The translations under genes and the position numbers were made by a program. DNA of 64,000 nt, taken from Penium margaritaceum. Lineage: Eukaryota > Streptophyta > Zygnematophyceae > Desmidiales > Peniaceae. The notes beneath the pieces are model-generated. The model searched no databases. It was not told where the DNA came from and saw nothing but the letters and a program-made list of their open reading frames with translations. Shown here one piece after another: positions 25,561 to 37,000 of the stretch. How positions within the stretch are numbered: position 1 is the stretch's first letter; the number at the start of each line of letters is the position of its first letter. The stretch is from NCBI GenBank assembly GCA_023375785.1, contig SZWC01001618.1:86268-150267 (forward strand), given 5' to 3'.

Positions 25561-25710
25561 AGTGCGTGTAAGTGCGTGTACATTTGTGCAAGTGCATGTA
25601 AGTGCGTATAAGTTCGTATAAGTGCGTGTAAGTGCGTGTAAGTGCGTGTACATTTGTGCAAGTGCATGTAAGTGCGTATAAGTTCGTATAAGTGCGTGTA
25701 AGTGCGTGTA
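25561..25710 (+). repeat. Exact 2 x 70-bp tandem duplication, private to copy 2
   Basis: 25,561-25,630 recurs at 25,631-25,700 with 10 more matching bases, marked by GTACATTTGTGCAAG. In copy 1 the corresponding GTACATTTGTGCAAG at 22,179 has no such 70-bp repeat. Confidence 0.93.
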
Positions 25711-25930
25711 AGTGCGTATAATTGTGTGTAAGTGCGTGTAAGTGCGTGTAAGTGCATGTAAATGCATGTAAGTGCATGTAAGTTTGTGTAAGTATGTGTT
25801 AGTACGTGTACGTTTGTGTAGGTGCGTGTAAGTGCCTGTAAGTGCGTGTGAGTGCGTGTAAGACGCGGGTAAGTTCGTGTAAGTGCGTATAAGTGCGTGT
25901 AAGTGCTCGTATGTGCGTGTAAGTGTGTGT

Positions 25931-26050
25931 AAGTGCGTGTAAGTGCGTGTAACTTTGTGTAAGTGCGTGCAAGTGTGTGTAAGTGCATGTAAGTGCGTGT
26001 AAGTGCGTGTAACTTTGTGTAAGTGCGTGCAAGTGTGTGTAAGTGCATGT
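25931..26050 (+). repeat. Exact 2 x 60-bp tandem duplication, private to copy 2
   Basis: 25,931-25,990 equals 25,991-26,050, marked by GTAACTTTGTGTAAG (near 25,950 and 26,010). Copy 1 has this unit once near 22,480. Confidence 0.93.
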
Positions 26051-27810
26051 TAGTGCGTGTAAGTGCATGCAAGTGCGTGTAAGTACGTGTAAGTGCGTGT
26101 AAGTATGTGTAAGTTTGTGTAAGTGCATATAAGTCGGTGTAAATGCATGTAAGTGTGTCTAAGTGCATGTATGTACGGTTTAAGTTCGTGTAAGTTCGTG
26201 TAAGTGCGTGAAAGTGCGTGAAAGTATGTGTAAGTGCGTGTAAGTACGTGGAAGTGTGTGTAAGTGCGTGTACGTACGTGTAATTGCATGTAAGTATGTG
26301 TAAGTGCGTGTAAGTGCGTGTAAATGTGTGTAAGTGCGTGAACGTTCGTGTAAGTGCGTGTTAGTGTGTGTACGTTCATGTAGGTGCGTGTAAGTGCCTG
26401 TAAGTGCGTGTAAGGTGTGTGTAAATTTGTGTAAGTGTGTGGAAATTGATGTAAGTGCGTGTAAGTACGTGTAAGTGCGTGTAAGTTTGTGTAAGTGCGT
26501 ATAAGTGCGTGGAAGTGCGCGTAAGTGCGTGTAAGTGTGTGTAAGTGCTCGTATGTACGTGTAATTGCGTGTAAGTGCGTGTAACGTTGTCTAAGTACGT
26601 GCAAGTGCGTGTAAGTGCATGTAAGTGCGTATAAGTGCATGTAAGTGCATGTAAGTGTGTATAAGTGCGTGTAAGTGCATGTAAGTACGTGTAAATGCGT
26701 GTAATACCGTGTACGTGTGTGTAAATGCATGTAGGTGCGTGTAAGTGCGTGTAAGTGCGCGTAAGTTCCTGTAGGTATGTGCAAGTACGTGTCAGTGCGT
26801 GTAAGTATGTGTAAGTACGTGTATGTGTGTATGAGTGCGTGTAAGTGGATGTAAGAGCGTGTAAGAGTGTGTAAGTGCATGTAAGAGTGTGTAAGTGCGT
26901 GTACACGCGTATAAGTATGTGTACATGCGTGTAAGTGAGTGTAAGTGCGTATAAGCGTGTGTAAGTGCATGTAAGTGTGTTTAAGTACGTGTAAGTGCGT
27001 GTAAGTGCGTGTAAGTGCGTGTTAGTGCGTGTAAGTGCGTGTAAGAGCGTGTAAGTTCATGTAAGTGCGTGTAAGTGCGTGTAAGTGCATGTAAGTGCGT
27101 GTAAGTGCGTGTAAGCGCGTGTAAATGCAGTTGAAGTTTGTGTAAGTGCGTGTAAGTGCGTAAAAGTGCGTGCAAGTGCGTGTAAGTGCGTGTAAGTGCG
27201 TGTAAGTGTGTGTCAGTGCGTGTAAGTGCGGTTTCAGTACGTGTATATTTGTGTAAGCTCGTGTAAGTGTGTGTAAGTACGTATAAGTGTGTCTAAGTGC
27301 GTGTAAGTGCGTGTAAGTGCATGTAAGTGCATGTAAGTGCGTGTAAGTGTGTGTAAGTGCGTGTTAGTGCGTGTAAGTGTGTGTAAGTGCGTGTAAGTGC
27401 ATATAGGTGCGTGTAATTTCGTGTAAGTGCGTGTAAGTACGTGTTTGTGCGTGTAAGTGCGTGTAAGAGCATATAAGTGCGTGTAAGTGCGTGTAAGTGT
27501 GTGTAAGTGCATATAAGTGCGTGTAAGAGGGTCTAAGTGCATGTACGTTTGTGCAAGTGCGTGTAAGTGCGTATAAGTTAGTATAAGTACGTGTAAGTGT
27601 GTGTAAGTGCGTGTAAGTGCGTGTAAGTACGTGTAAGTGCGTGTAAGTGCATGTAAGTACGTGTAAGTACGTGTAAGTTCGTGTTAGTACGTGCTAGTAC
27701 GTGTACGTTCGTGTAAGTGTGCGTACGTGCGTGTAAGTACATGTAAGTGCATATAAGCGTATGTAAGTTTGTGTAAGTGTGTGTAAGTGCGTGTAAGTGC
27801 ATGTAAGTAC

Positions 27811-27970
27811 GTGTAAGTGGGTATAAGCGTGTGTAAGTGCGTGTAAGAGCGTGTAAGTGCGTGTAAGTGTGTGTAAGTGCTTGTAAGTACGTGTAAGTGG
27901 GTATAAGCGTGTGTAAGTGCGTGTAAGAGCGTGTAAGTGCGTGTAAGTGTGTGTAAGTGCTTGTAAGTAC
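27811..27970 (+). repeat. Exact 2 x 80-bp tandem duplication
   Basis: 27,811-27,890 equals 27,891-27,970. The landmark GTATAAGCGTGTGTAAG is at 27,821 and 27,901. Confidence 0.94.
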
Positions 27971-28160
27971 GTGTAAGTGTGTGTAAGTGCGTATAAGTAC
28001 GTGTAAGTTCGCGTAAGTGCATGTAAGTGCATGTAAGTGCGTGTAAGTACGTGTAAGTGCATGTAAGTGCGTGTAAGTGCGTGTATGTATGTGGAAGTGC
28101 GTGTAAGTGCGTGTAAATGCGTGTAAGTGTAAGTAAGTGCGTATAAGTGTATGCAGGTGC

Positions 28161-28358
28161 GTGTAAGTGTGTGTAAGTGTGTGTAGGTATGTATAAGTTA
28201 GTTAAGTACGTGTAAGTGCGTGTAAGTAGATGTAAGTTCTTGTAAGAGCGTGTAAGTGCGTGTAAGTGTGTGTAAGTGTGTGTAGGTATGTATAAGTTAG
28301 TTAAGTACGTGTAAGTGCGTGTAAGTAGATGTAAGTTCTTGTAAGAGCGTGTAAGTGC
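28161..28358 (+). repeat. 2 x 99-bp tandem duplication with a 9-bp unit
   Basis: 28,161-28,259 recurs at 28,260-28,358. The odd junction TATAAGTTAGTTAAG contains a short unit that explains the 99-bp period. Confidence 0.93.
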
Positions 28359-30110
28359 GTGTAAGTGTATGTAAGTGTGTGTAAATGCATGTAAGTGTGT
28401 GTAAGTGCGTGTAAGTGCTTGTAAGTGTATGCAAGTACGTGTAAGCGTGTGTAAGTGCGTGTAAGTGCGTGCAAGTATGTGTAAGTGCGTGTAAGTGTGC
28501 AAAAGTGTGTGTTAGTGCGTGTAAGTGCATGTAAGTACGTGTAAGTGCGTGTAAGTGCATGTAAGTGTGTGTAAGTGCGTGTAAGTGCGTATAAGTATGT
28601 CTAAGTACGTGTTAGTTTGTACAAGTGTGTGTGAGTACGTGTAAGTTTGTGTAAGTGTGTGTAAGTGTGTGTAACTGCATGTAAGTGTGTGTAGGTACGT
28701 ATAAGTGCGTGTTAGTGTATGTAAGTGCAGTTTAAGTTCGTATAAGTACGTGTAAGTGCGTGTATGTTTGTGTACGTACGTGTAAGTGCGTGTTACTGTG
28801 TGTAAGTACGTGTAAGTACGTGTAAGTACGTGTAAGTACGTGTAAGTGCATGTAAGTACATGTAAGTGTATGTAAGCACGTGTAAGTGCGTGTTAGTGTG
28901 TGTAAGTGCGTGTAAGTGTGTGTAACTGCGTGTACGTACGTGTAAGTACGTGTAAGAATGTGCAAGTGCAAGTAAGTACATGTATGTACGTGTAAGTGCA
29001 TGTAAGCACGTGTAAGTGCGTGTTAGTATGTGTAAGTACGTGTAAGTGGGTGTACTTTTGTGTAAGTGCAAGTAAGTGCGTGTAAGTACGTGTAAGTGCA
29101 TGTAAGTACGTGTAAGTGCGTGTAAGCGTGTGTAAGTACGTGTAAGTACGTATAAGTGTGTGTACATACGTGTAAGTGCGTGTTAGTGCGTGTAAGTGTA
29201 TGTCAGTGCGTGTAAGTGCGGTTTAAGTGAGTGTATATTCGTGTAAGTTCGTGTAAGTGTGTGTAAGTACGTGTAAGTGCGTTTAAGTGCGTGTAAGTGC
29301 GTGTAAGTACGTGTAAGTGCATGTAAGTGGGTGTAAGTGTGTGTAAGTCTGTGTTAGTATGTATAAGTGCGTGTAAGTGTGTGTAAGTGCGTATAGGTGT
29401 GTGTAATTTTGTATAAGTGTGTGTAAGTACGTGTTAGTGCGTGTAAGTACGTGTAAGTACGTATACGTACGTGTAAGTACGTGTAAGTGTGTGTAAGTGT
29501 GTATAAGTACGTGTAAGAGCATCTAAGTACGTGTAAGTTTGTACAAGTGCGTGTAAGTACGTGTAAGTTTGTATAAGTACGTGTAAGTACGTGTAAGTGC
29601 GTGTAAGTTCGTGTAAGTGCGTGTAAGTACATGTAAGTGCGTGTAAGTGCGTGTAAGTATGTGTAAGTGCATGTAAGTATGTGTAAGTGTATGTGTGTGT
29701 ACGTGTGTGTAAGTACGTGTCAGTGCGTGTGAGTGTGTGGAAGTGCGTGTAAGTGCGTCTAAGGGCGTGTATGTTTGTTCAAGTGTGTGTAAGTGCATGT
29801 ATGTTCGTGTAAGTGTGTGTAAGTGCGTGCAAGTGCGTGTAAGTGCGTGTTAGTACATGTAAGTGTGTGTTAGTGAACGTAAGTTCATGTAGGTGCGTGT
29901 AAGTACGTGTAATTGCATGTAAGTATGTGTAAGTGCGTGTAAGTGCGTGTAAGTGCGTGTAAGTGGATGTAAGTTCATGTGAGAGCGTGTAAGTACATGT
30001 AAGTGCGTGTAAGTGCGTGTAAGTGCATGTAAGTGCATGTAAGTGCAGTTTAAATTTGTGTAAGTGCGTGTAAATGCGTGTAAGTTTGTGTAAGTGCGTA
30101 TAAGTGCGTG

Positions 30111-30550
30111 TAAGTGCATGTAAGTACGTGTAAGTATGTGTAAGTACGTGTAAGTGCAAGTACGTGCGTGTAAGTATGTGTAAGTGCGTGTAAGCACGAG
30201 TAAGTGCGTGTAAGTACGTGTAAGTGCATGTAAGTACGTGTAAGTATGTGTAAGTACGTGTAAGTGCAAGTACGTGCGTGTAAGTATGTGTAAGTGCGTG
30301 TAAGCACGAGTAAGTGCGTGTAAGTACGTGTAAGTGCATGTAAGTACGTGTAAGTATGTGTAAGTACGTGTAAGTGCAAGTACGTGCGTGTAAGTATGTG
30401 TAAGTGCGTGTAAGCACGAGTAAGTGCGTGTAAGTACGTGTAAGTGCATGTAAGTACGTGTAAGTATGTGTAAGTACGTGTAAGTGCAAGTACGTGCGTG
30501 TAAGTATGTGTAAGTGCATGTAAGCACGAGTAAGTGCGTGTAAGTACGTG
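30111..30550 (+). repeat. 4 x 110-bp higher-order array
   Basis: Eleven-decamer copies start at 30,111, 30,221, 30,331 and 30,441. Landmarks are GTGCAAGTACGTGCG and GCACGAGTAAG. The first three copies are identical and the fourth has one change (GTGCATGTAA for GTGCGTGTAA near 30,514). Confidence 0.95.
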
Positions 30551-32190
30551 TAAGTGCGTGTTAGTGGGTGTGGGTGTGCGTAAGTACAAGTAAGTGCGTG
30601 TAAATACGTATAAGTGTGTGTAAGTGCGGGTAATATGTGTAAGTGTGTGTAAGTACATACAAGTGCGAGTACGTGCGTATAAGTACGTGTAAGTACGTGT
30701 ACGTTTGTGTAAGTGCTTGTAACTGCGTGTAAGTGCGTATAAGTGTGTGTAAGTGTGTGTAAGTGCGGTTTAAGTGCGTGTAAGTGCGTGTCAGTGCGTG
30801 TAAGTGCGTGTAAGTGCGTGTAAGTGTGTGTAAGTGTGTGTAAGTGCGTGTCAGTGTGTGTAAGTGCATACAAGTGCGTGTAAGTGCGTGTAGGCACGTG
30901 TAATTTTGTGTAAGTGTGTGTAAGTGCATGTTAGTGCGTGTAAGTGCGTGTACGTGTGAGTAAGTGCGTGTAAGTGTGTGTAAGTATGTGTAAGTTTGTA
31001 TAAGAGTGTGTAAGTGTGTCTAAGTATGTGTAAGTTCGTGCAAGTACGTGTATGTGCGTGTAAGTTCGTATAAGTGCGTGTAAGTGCATGTAAGTACGTG
31101 TAAGTGCGTGTTAGTGCATGTAAGTGCGTGTACGTGTGTGTAAGTTTGTGTATGTATATGTTAGTGCGTGTACATTTGTGTAAGTGCGTGTAAGTGTGTG
31201 TAAGTGTGTGTAAGCACGTGTAAGTTCGTGTAAGTACGTGTAAGTGCGTGTGAGTGCATGTAAGTGCGTGTAAATGCGTGTAAGTGCGTGTTAGTGCGTG
31301 TAAGTGTGTATAGGTGCTTGTAAGTGCCTGTAAGTGCGTGTAAGTGCGTGTAAGTGTGTGTAAGTTTGTAGAAGTGCGTGTAAGTGCATGTAAGTGCGTG
31401 TAAGTGTGTGTAAGTGCATGTAAGTACGTGTAAGTGCGTGTAAGTACGTGTAAGTGCGTGTTAGTACGTGTACGTTCGCGTTAGTGCATGTAAGTGTGTG
31501 TAAGTGCGTATAAGCATGTGTAAGTTGGTGTAAGTGCATGTAAGTGCGTGTAAGTGCATGTAAGTACGTGTAAGTATGTGTAATTATATGTAAATGCTTC
31601 AAAGTCTTTGTAAGTTCGTGTAAGTGCGTGTAAGTACATGTAAGTACATGTAAGTTCGTGTATGTGCGTGTTAGTATGTGTACGTTCGCATAAGTGCATG
31701 TAAGTGTGTGTAAGTGCGTATAAGCACCTGTAAGTTTGTGTAAGTGCGTGTAAGTACGTGTAAGTGCGTGTAAGTACGTGTAAGTGCGTGTAAGTGCGTG
31801 TAAGAGTGTGTAAGTGTGTGTAAGTGTGTGTAAGTGCTTGTAAGTACGTGTACGTGCGTGTAAGTGCGTGTAAGTGCGTGTAAGTTCGTGTAAGTGCATG
31901 TACGTGCGAATAAGTGCGTGTGAGTGCGTGTAAGTTCATTTAAGTGCGTATAAGTACGTGTAAGTGCGTGGAAGTGCGTGTGAGTACGTGTAAATGCGTG
32001 TAAGTGTGTATAAGTGTGTGTAAGTGCATGCAGGTGCGTGTAAGTGTGTATAAGCGTGTGTAAGTATGTGTAAGTGTGTGTAAGTGTATGTAAGTGTGTG
32101 TAAGTGTGTGTAAGTGGATGTAAGTTGTTGTAAGATTGTATAAGTGCGTGTAAGTGCGTGTAAGTGCGTGTAAATACGTGTAAGTGCGTG

Positions 32191-33290
32191 GAAGTGCGTG
32201 GAAGTGCGTGGAAGTGCGTGGAAGTGCGTGGAAGTGCGTGGAAGTGCGTGGAAGTGCGTGGAAGTGCGTGGAAGTGCGTGGAAGTGCGTGGAAGTGCGTG
32301 GAAGTGCGTGGAAGTGCGTGGAAGTGCGTGGAAGTGCGTGGAAGTGCGTGGAAGTGCGTGGAAGTGCGTGGAAGTGCGTGGAAGTGCGTGGAAGTGCGTG
32401 GAAGTGCGTGGAAGTGCGTGGAAGTGCGTGGAAGTGCGTGGAAGTGCGTGGAAGTGCGTGGAAGTGCGTGGAAGTGCGTGGAAGTGCGTGGAAGTGCGTG
32501 GAAGTGCGTGGAAGTGCGTGGAAGTGCGTGGAAGTGCGTGGAAGTGCGTGGAAGTGCGTGGAAGTGCGTGGAAGTGCGTGGAAGTGCGTGGAAGTGCGTG
32601 GAAGTGCGTGGAAGTGCGTGGAAGTGCGTGGAAGTGCGTGGAAGTGCGTGGAAGTGCGTGGAAGTGCGTGGAAGTGCGTGGAAGTGCGTGGAAGTGCGTG
32701 GAAGTGCGTGGAAGTGCGTGGAAGTGCGTGGAAGTGCGTGGAAGTGCGTGGAAGTGCGTGGAAGTGCGTGGAAGTGCGTGGAAGTGCGTGGAAGTGCGTG
32801 GAAGTGCGTGGAAGTGCGTGGAAGTGCGTGGAAGTGCGTGGAAGTGCGTGGAAGTGCGTGGAAGTGCGTGGAAGTGCGTGGAAGTGCGTGGAAGTGCGTG
32901 GAAGTGCGTGGAAGTGCGTGGAAGTGCGTGGAAGTGCGTGGAAGTGCGTGGAAGTGCGTGGAAGTGCGTGGAAGTGCGTGGAAGTGCGTGGAAGTGCGTG
33001 GAAGTGCGTGGAAGTGCGTGGAAGTGCGTGGAAGTGCGTGGAAGTGCGTGGAAGTGCGTGGAAGTGCGTGGAAGTGCGTGGAAGTGCGTGGAAGTGCGTG
33101 GAAGTGCGTGGAAGTGCGTGGAAGTGCGTGGAAGTGCGTGGAAGTGCGTGGAAGTGCGTGGAAGTGCGTGGAAGTGCGTGGAAGTGCGTGGAAGTGCGTG
33201 GAAGTGCGTGGAAGTGCGTGGAAGTGCGTGGAAGTGCGTGGAAGTGCGTGGAAGTGCGTGGAAGTGCGTGGAAGTGCGTGGAAGTGCGTG
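32191..33290 (+). repeat. Pure array: 110 identical copies of GTGCGTGGAA
   Basis: The 10-mer printed as GAAGTGCGTG is repeated 110 times with no mismatch or indel over 1,100 bp. It is followed by one terminal variant ending GTATAA, then ordinary decamers. Compared with the consensus, T8 is changed to G, so the unit has no TAA, no TA step and no GTAAGT, but keeps its CpG. Because TAA is gone, all six reading frames stay open across the block; the + strand would read KCVEVRGSAW and the minus strand STHFHALPRT. These frames reflect only the missing stop and are not evidence of a gene. A single GTGCGTGGAA unit near 31,973 is a plausible local source. The perfect identity means very recent amplification, strong homogenisation, or an assembly-made consensus. 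Confidence 0.97.
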
Positions 33291-34540
33291 GAAGTGCGTA
33301 TAAGTACGTGTAAGTTCGTGTATGTGATAAGTGCGTGTAAGTTTGTGTAAGTGCGTGTAAGCATGTGTAAGTGCAAGTTCGTGCATGTAAGTGCGTGTAA
33401 GTGCGTGTAAGTGCGTGTAAGTGCGTGTAAGTGTGTGTAAGCTCGTGTAAGTGCATGTAAGTTAGTGTAAGTGTGTGTAAGTACGTGTAAGTTCGTGTAA
33501 GTGCGTATAAGTGCGTGTAATTCCGTGGAAGTGCCTGTAAGTGCATGTAAGTTTGTGTGAGTGCGTGTAAGTACGTGTAAGTATGTAAAAGTATGTGTAA
33601 GTGTGTATAAAAGCGGGTCAGTGCGTGTAAGTGCGTGTAAGTTGTGTATGTATATATAAGTGCGTGTAAGTTCGTGTAAGTGTGTGTACGTACGTGTAAG
33701 TTCATGTAAATGCGTGTAAGTGTGTGTAAGTGCGTGTAAGTAGGTGTAAGTATGTGTAAGTGCGTGTACGTACGTGTAAGTGCATGTAAGCACGTGTAAG
33801 TATGTGTAAGTGAATGTAAGTGCGTGTAATTGGCTGTAAGTACGTGTAAGTACAAGTAAGTATGTGTAAATACGTGTAAGTGCGTGTAAGTATGTGTAAG
33901 TACGTGTAAGTGCATGTAAGTGCGTATACGTGCGTGTAAGTGCGTGTAAATACGTGTAATTTTTTGTAAGTGCGTGTAAGTGTATGTAAGTGCGTGTAAG
34001 TGTGTGTAAGTGCGTGTACGTGCGGTTTAAGTTCGTGTAAGTGCGTATACCTGCATGTAAGTATGTGTCAGTGCGTGTAAGTGCGGTTTAAGTGCGTATA
34101 ATTTTGTGTAAGTTCGTGTAAGTATGTATAAGTACGTGTAAGTGCGTATAAGTGCGTGTAAGTGCGTGTAAGTGCGTGTTAGTGCATGTAAGTGCCTTTA
34201 AGTGCGTGTAAGTACATGTAAGTGCGTGTAAGTGCATGTTAGTGCATGTAAGTGCGTGTAGGTGCATGTAAGTGCGAGTAGGTGCGTGTGATTTTGTGTA
34301 AGTGTGTGTAAGTGTGTGTTAGTGCGTGTAAGTGCGTGTAAGTACGTGTTAGTGCGTGTACGTACGTGTAAGTGTGTGTAAGTGCGTGTAAGTACATGTA
34401 AGTGCGTCTAAGTGTGTTTACGTTCGTGCAAGTGCGTGTAAGTGCGTGTAAGGTTGTGTAAGTGTGTGTAAGTGCGTGTAAGTGCATGTAAGTGCGTGTA
34501 AGTGTGTGTAAGTGCGTGTAAGTGCGGTTTACGTTCGTGT

Positions 34541-34756
34541 AAGTGCGTGTAAGTGCGTGTCATTGCGTATAAGTGCGGTTTAAGTGCGTGGGAGTTCGTG
34601 TAAGTTCGTGTATGTGATAAGTGCGTGTAAGTGCGTGTAAGTGCGTTTAAGTGCGTGTAAGTGCGTGTCATTGCGTATAAGTGCGGTTTAAGTGCGTGGG
34701 AGTTCGTGTAAGTTCGTGTATGTGATAAGTGCGTGTAAGTGCGTGTAAGTGCGTTT
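34541..34756 (+). repeat. 2 x 108-bp tandem duplication
   Basis: 34,541-34,648 recurs at 34,649-34,756, marked by GTGTCATTGCGTATAAG and TATGTGATAAG. The 108-bp period reflects one 11-bp unit and some shortened ones. Confidence 0.93.
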
Positions 34757-35110
34757 AAGTGCGTGTAAGTGCGTGTAAGTGCGTGTAAGTGCGTGTCAGT
34801 GTGTGTAAGTGCGTGTAAGTGCGTGTAAGTACGTGTAGGTGTGTGTAATTTCGTGTAAGTGTGTGTAAGTGCGTGTTAGTGCGTGTAAGTCTGTGTACGT
34901 GCGTGTAAGTACGTGTAAGTGCGTATAAGTGTGTGTAAGTGTGTATAAGTGCGTGTAAGTGCGTCTAAGTGCGTGTATGTTTGTACAAGTGCGTGTAAGT
35001 GTGTGTAAGTTCGTGTAAGTACGTGTAAGTACGTGTACGTGTGTGTAAGTGCGTGTTAGTGCATGTAAGTGCATGTAAGTGTACGTATGTTTGTGTAGGT
35101 GCGTGTAAGT

Positions 35111-35310
35111 ACGTGTAAGTGCGTGTAAGTATGTGTAAGTGCGTGTAAGTACGTGTAAGTGTGTGTAAGTAGATGTAAGTTCATGTAAGAGCGTATAAGT
35201 ACGTGTAAGTGCGTGTAAGTATGTGTAAGTGCGTGTAAGTACGTGTAAGTGTGTGTAAGTAGATGTAAGTTCATGTAAGAGCGTATAAGTACGTGTAAGT
35301 GCGTGTAAGT
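35111..35310 (+). repeat. Exact 2 x 90-bp tandem duplication
   Basis: 35,111-35,200 equals 35,201-35,290, and 20 more bases match. The landmark AGATGTAAGTTCATG is at 35,171 and 35,261. Confidence 0.94.
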
Positions 35311-36520
35311 GCATGAAAGTACGTGTAAGTGCATGTATGTGCAGTTTAAGTTTGTGTAAATGCGTATAAGTGCGTGTAAGTGCATGTAAGTACGTGTAAG
35401 TATGTGTAAGTACGTGTAAGTTCAAGTGAGTGCGTATACGTATGTGTAAGTGCATGTAAGCATGAGTAAGTGCGTGTAAGTACGTGTAATTACGTGTTAG
35501 TGGGTGTAAGTACGCGTAAGTGCAAGTAAGTGCGTGTAAGTACGTGTAAGTGCGTGGAAGTGCATATAAGTACGTGTAAGTGTGTGTAAGTGCATATAAG
35601 TACGTGTAAGTGCGTGTAAGTGTGTGTAAGTACGGGTACATTTGTGTAAGTGCATGTAACTGCGCGTAAGTGCGTATAAGTGTGTGTAAGTGCGTGTAAT
35701 TGAGTTTAAGTTCCTGTAAGTGCGTGTAAGTGCGTGTCAGTGTGTGTAAGTGCGGTTTAAGTGCGTGTAATTTTGTGTACGTTCGTGTAAGTGCGTGTAA
35801 GTGCGTATAAGTGCGTGTAAGTGCGTGTAAGTGCGTGTACATGTGTGTAAGTGTGTATAAGTGTATGTCAGTGTGTGTAAGTGCGTGTAAGTGTGTGTAA
35901 GTGCGTGTAGGCACGTGTAATATTGTGTAAGTGTGTGTAAGTACGTGTTAGTGCGTGTAAGTGCGTGTACGTGCATAGAAGTACGTGTAAGTGTGTGTAA
36001 GCATGTGTAAGTTTGTATAAGTGCGTGTAAGTGCGTCTAAGTGCGTGCAAGTTGGGACAAGTGTATGTAAGTCACGTAAGTTCGTGTAAGTGCGTGTAAG
36101 TGCGTGTAAGTGTGTGTAAGTGCGTGTTAGTGCATGTAAGTGCGTGCAAGTGCGTGTAAGTTTGTGTAATTATGTGTTAGTGTGTGTACATTCGTATAAG
36201 TGCGTGTAAGTGCGTGTAAGTGCGTTTAAGTGTGCGTAAGCATGTGTAAGTTCGTATAAGTACGTACAAGTACGTGTAAGTGCGTGTAAGTGTGTGTAAG
36301 TGCGTGTAAATGCGTGTAAGTGCGTGTAAGTGCATGTAAGTGTGTATAAGTGCTCGTAAGTGCGTGTAAGTGCGTGTAAGTACGTGTAAGTGCGTGTGAG
36401 TGTATGTAAGTACGTGTAAGTACGTATAAGTGTGTGTAAATGCGTATAAGTGTGTGTAAGTACGTGTAAGTGCATGTAGGTGCGTGTAAGTGCGTGTAAG
36501 TGCACGTAAGTTTGTGTAGG

Positions 36521-36670
36521 TGTGTGTAAGTACGTGTAAGTGCGTGTAAGTATGTGTAAGTGTGTATAAGTGCGTGTAAGTGCGTGTAAGTACGTGTAAG
36601 TGCGTGTAAGTGTGTGTAAGTACGTGTAAGTGCGTGTAAGTATGTGTAAGTGTGTATAAGTGCGTGTAAG
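36521..36670 (+). repeat. 60-bp repeat at 90-bp spacing
   Basis: 36,521-36,580 recurs at 36,611-36,670, followed after GTGTGTATAAG by different sequence. All units are common variants, so the support is the exact order of six units. Confidence 0.8.
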
Positions 36671-36780
36671 TGAATGTAAGTGGATGTAAGTTCATGTAAG
36701 AGCGTGTAAGTGCGTGTAAGTGTGTGTAAGTACGTGTACGTGCTTGTAAATGCGTACAAGTTTGTGTAAGTGCGTGTAAG

Positions 36781-36976
36781 TGTGTGTAAGTGTTTATACG
36801 TACGTGTAAGTGTGTGTAAGTGCGTGTAAGTGCGTGTAAGTGCGTGTAAGTGCGTGTAGGTATGTAAGTGCGTGTAAGTGTGTGTAAGTGTTTATACGTA
36901 CGTGTAAGTGTGTGTAAGTGCGTGTAAGTGCGTGTAAGTGCGTGTAAGTGCGTGTAGGTATGTAAGTGCGTGTAAG
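36781..36976 (+). repeat. 2 x 98-bp tandem duplication with an 8-bp unit
   Basis: The landmarks GTGTTTATACGTACG (36,790 / 36,888) and GTAGGTATGTAAGTG recur at offset 98. The shortened unit GTATGTAA accounts for the missing two bases. Confidence 0.93.
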
Positions 36977-37000
36977 TGCGAGTTCGTGCATGTAAGTGCG

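Larger units (their letters stand above)
24320..27230 (+). repeat. 3.6-kb tandem duplication, copy 2
   Basis: Second copy of 20,650-24,320, with matching landmarks from GTGACGTTTAAG (24,341) to GCAGTTGAAGTTTG (27,126). It has two private doublets (25,561 and 25,931) and lacks the three private ones of copy 1. Confidence 0.88.
27230..32190 (+). repeat. Decamer region without a clear multi-kb partner
   Basis: Variable decamers with local doublets at 27,811 and 28,161 and a 4 x 110-bp array at 30,111. GGTTTAAG/CAGTTTAAG units occur near 28,729, 29,220, 30,046 and 30,767. A more divergent patch (TAATTATATG, ATGCTTCAAAGTC) lies at about 31,580-31,615. A lone GTGCGTGGAA unit ends at 31,973, about 215 bp before the pure array of that unit. 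No gene is visible. Confidence 0.85.
33301..36170 (+). repeat. Decamer region after the pure array
   Basis: Variable decamers with GGTTTAA landmarks near 34,023, 34,084, 34,526, 34,577, 34,684 and 35,754, and the rare unit TATGTGATAAG at 33,322, 34,611 and 34,719. The stretch at 33,610-33,660 (AAAAGCGGGTCAG, GTATGTATATATAAG) and the one near 36,050-36,075 (GTTGGGACAAG, GTAAGTCACGTAAG) are more divergent than average. No gene is visible. Confidence 0.85.

Noticed and set aside
30111-30550. CRISPR array
   Set aside because: The regular 110-bp spacing comes from whole identical copies of the decamer satellite. There are no unique spacers and no cas genes.
32191-33290. Human satellite II/III-like GGAAT repeat or CSL/RBPJ site array
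   Set aside because: The unit contains TGGAA but not a GGAAT pentamer period, and CGTGGAAG lacks the third G of the GTGGGAA core.
32164-33350. Three plus-strand open frames of 371-388 codons
   Set aside because: They exist only because the GTGCGTGGAA unit lacks TAA. All three frames encode the same repeat, and they start and end with the pure array.
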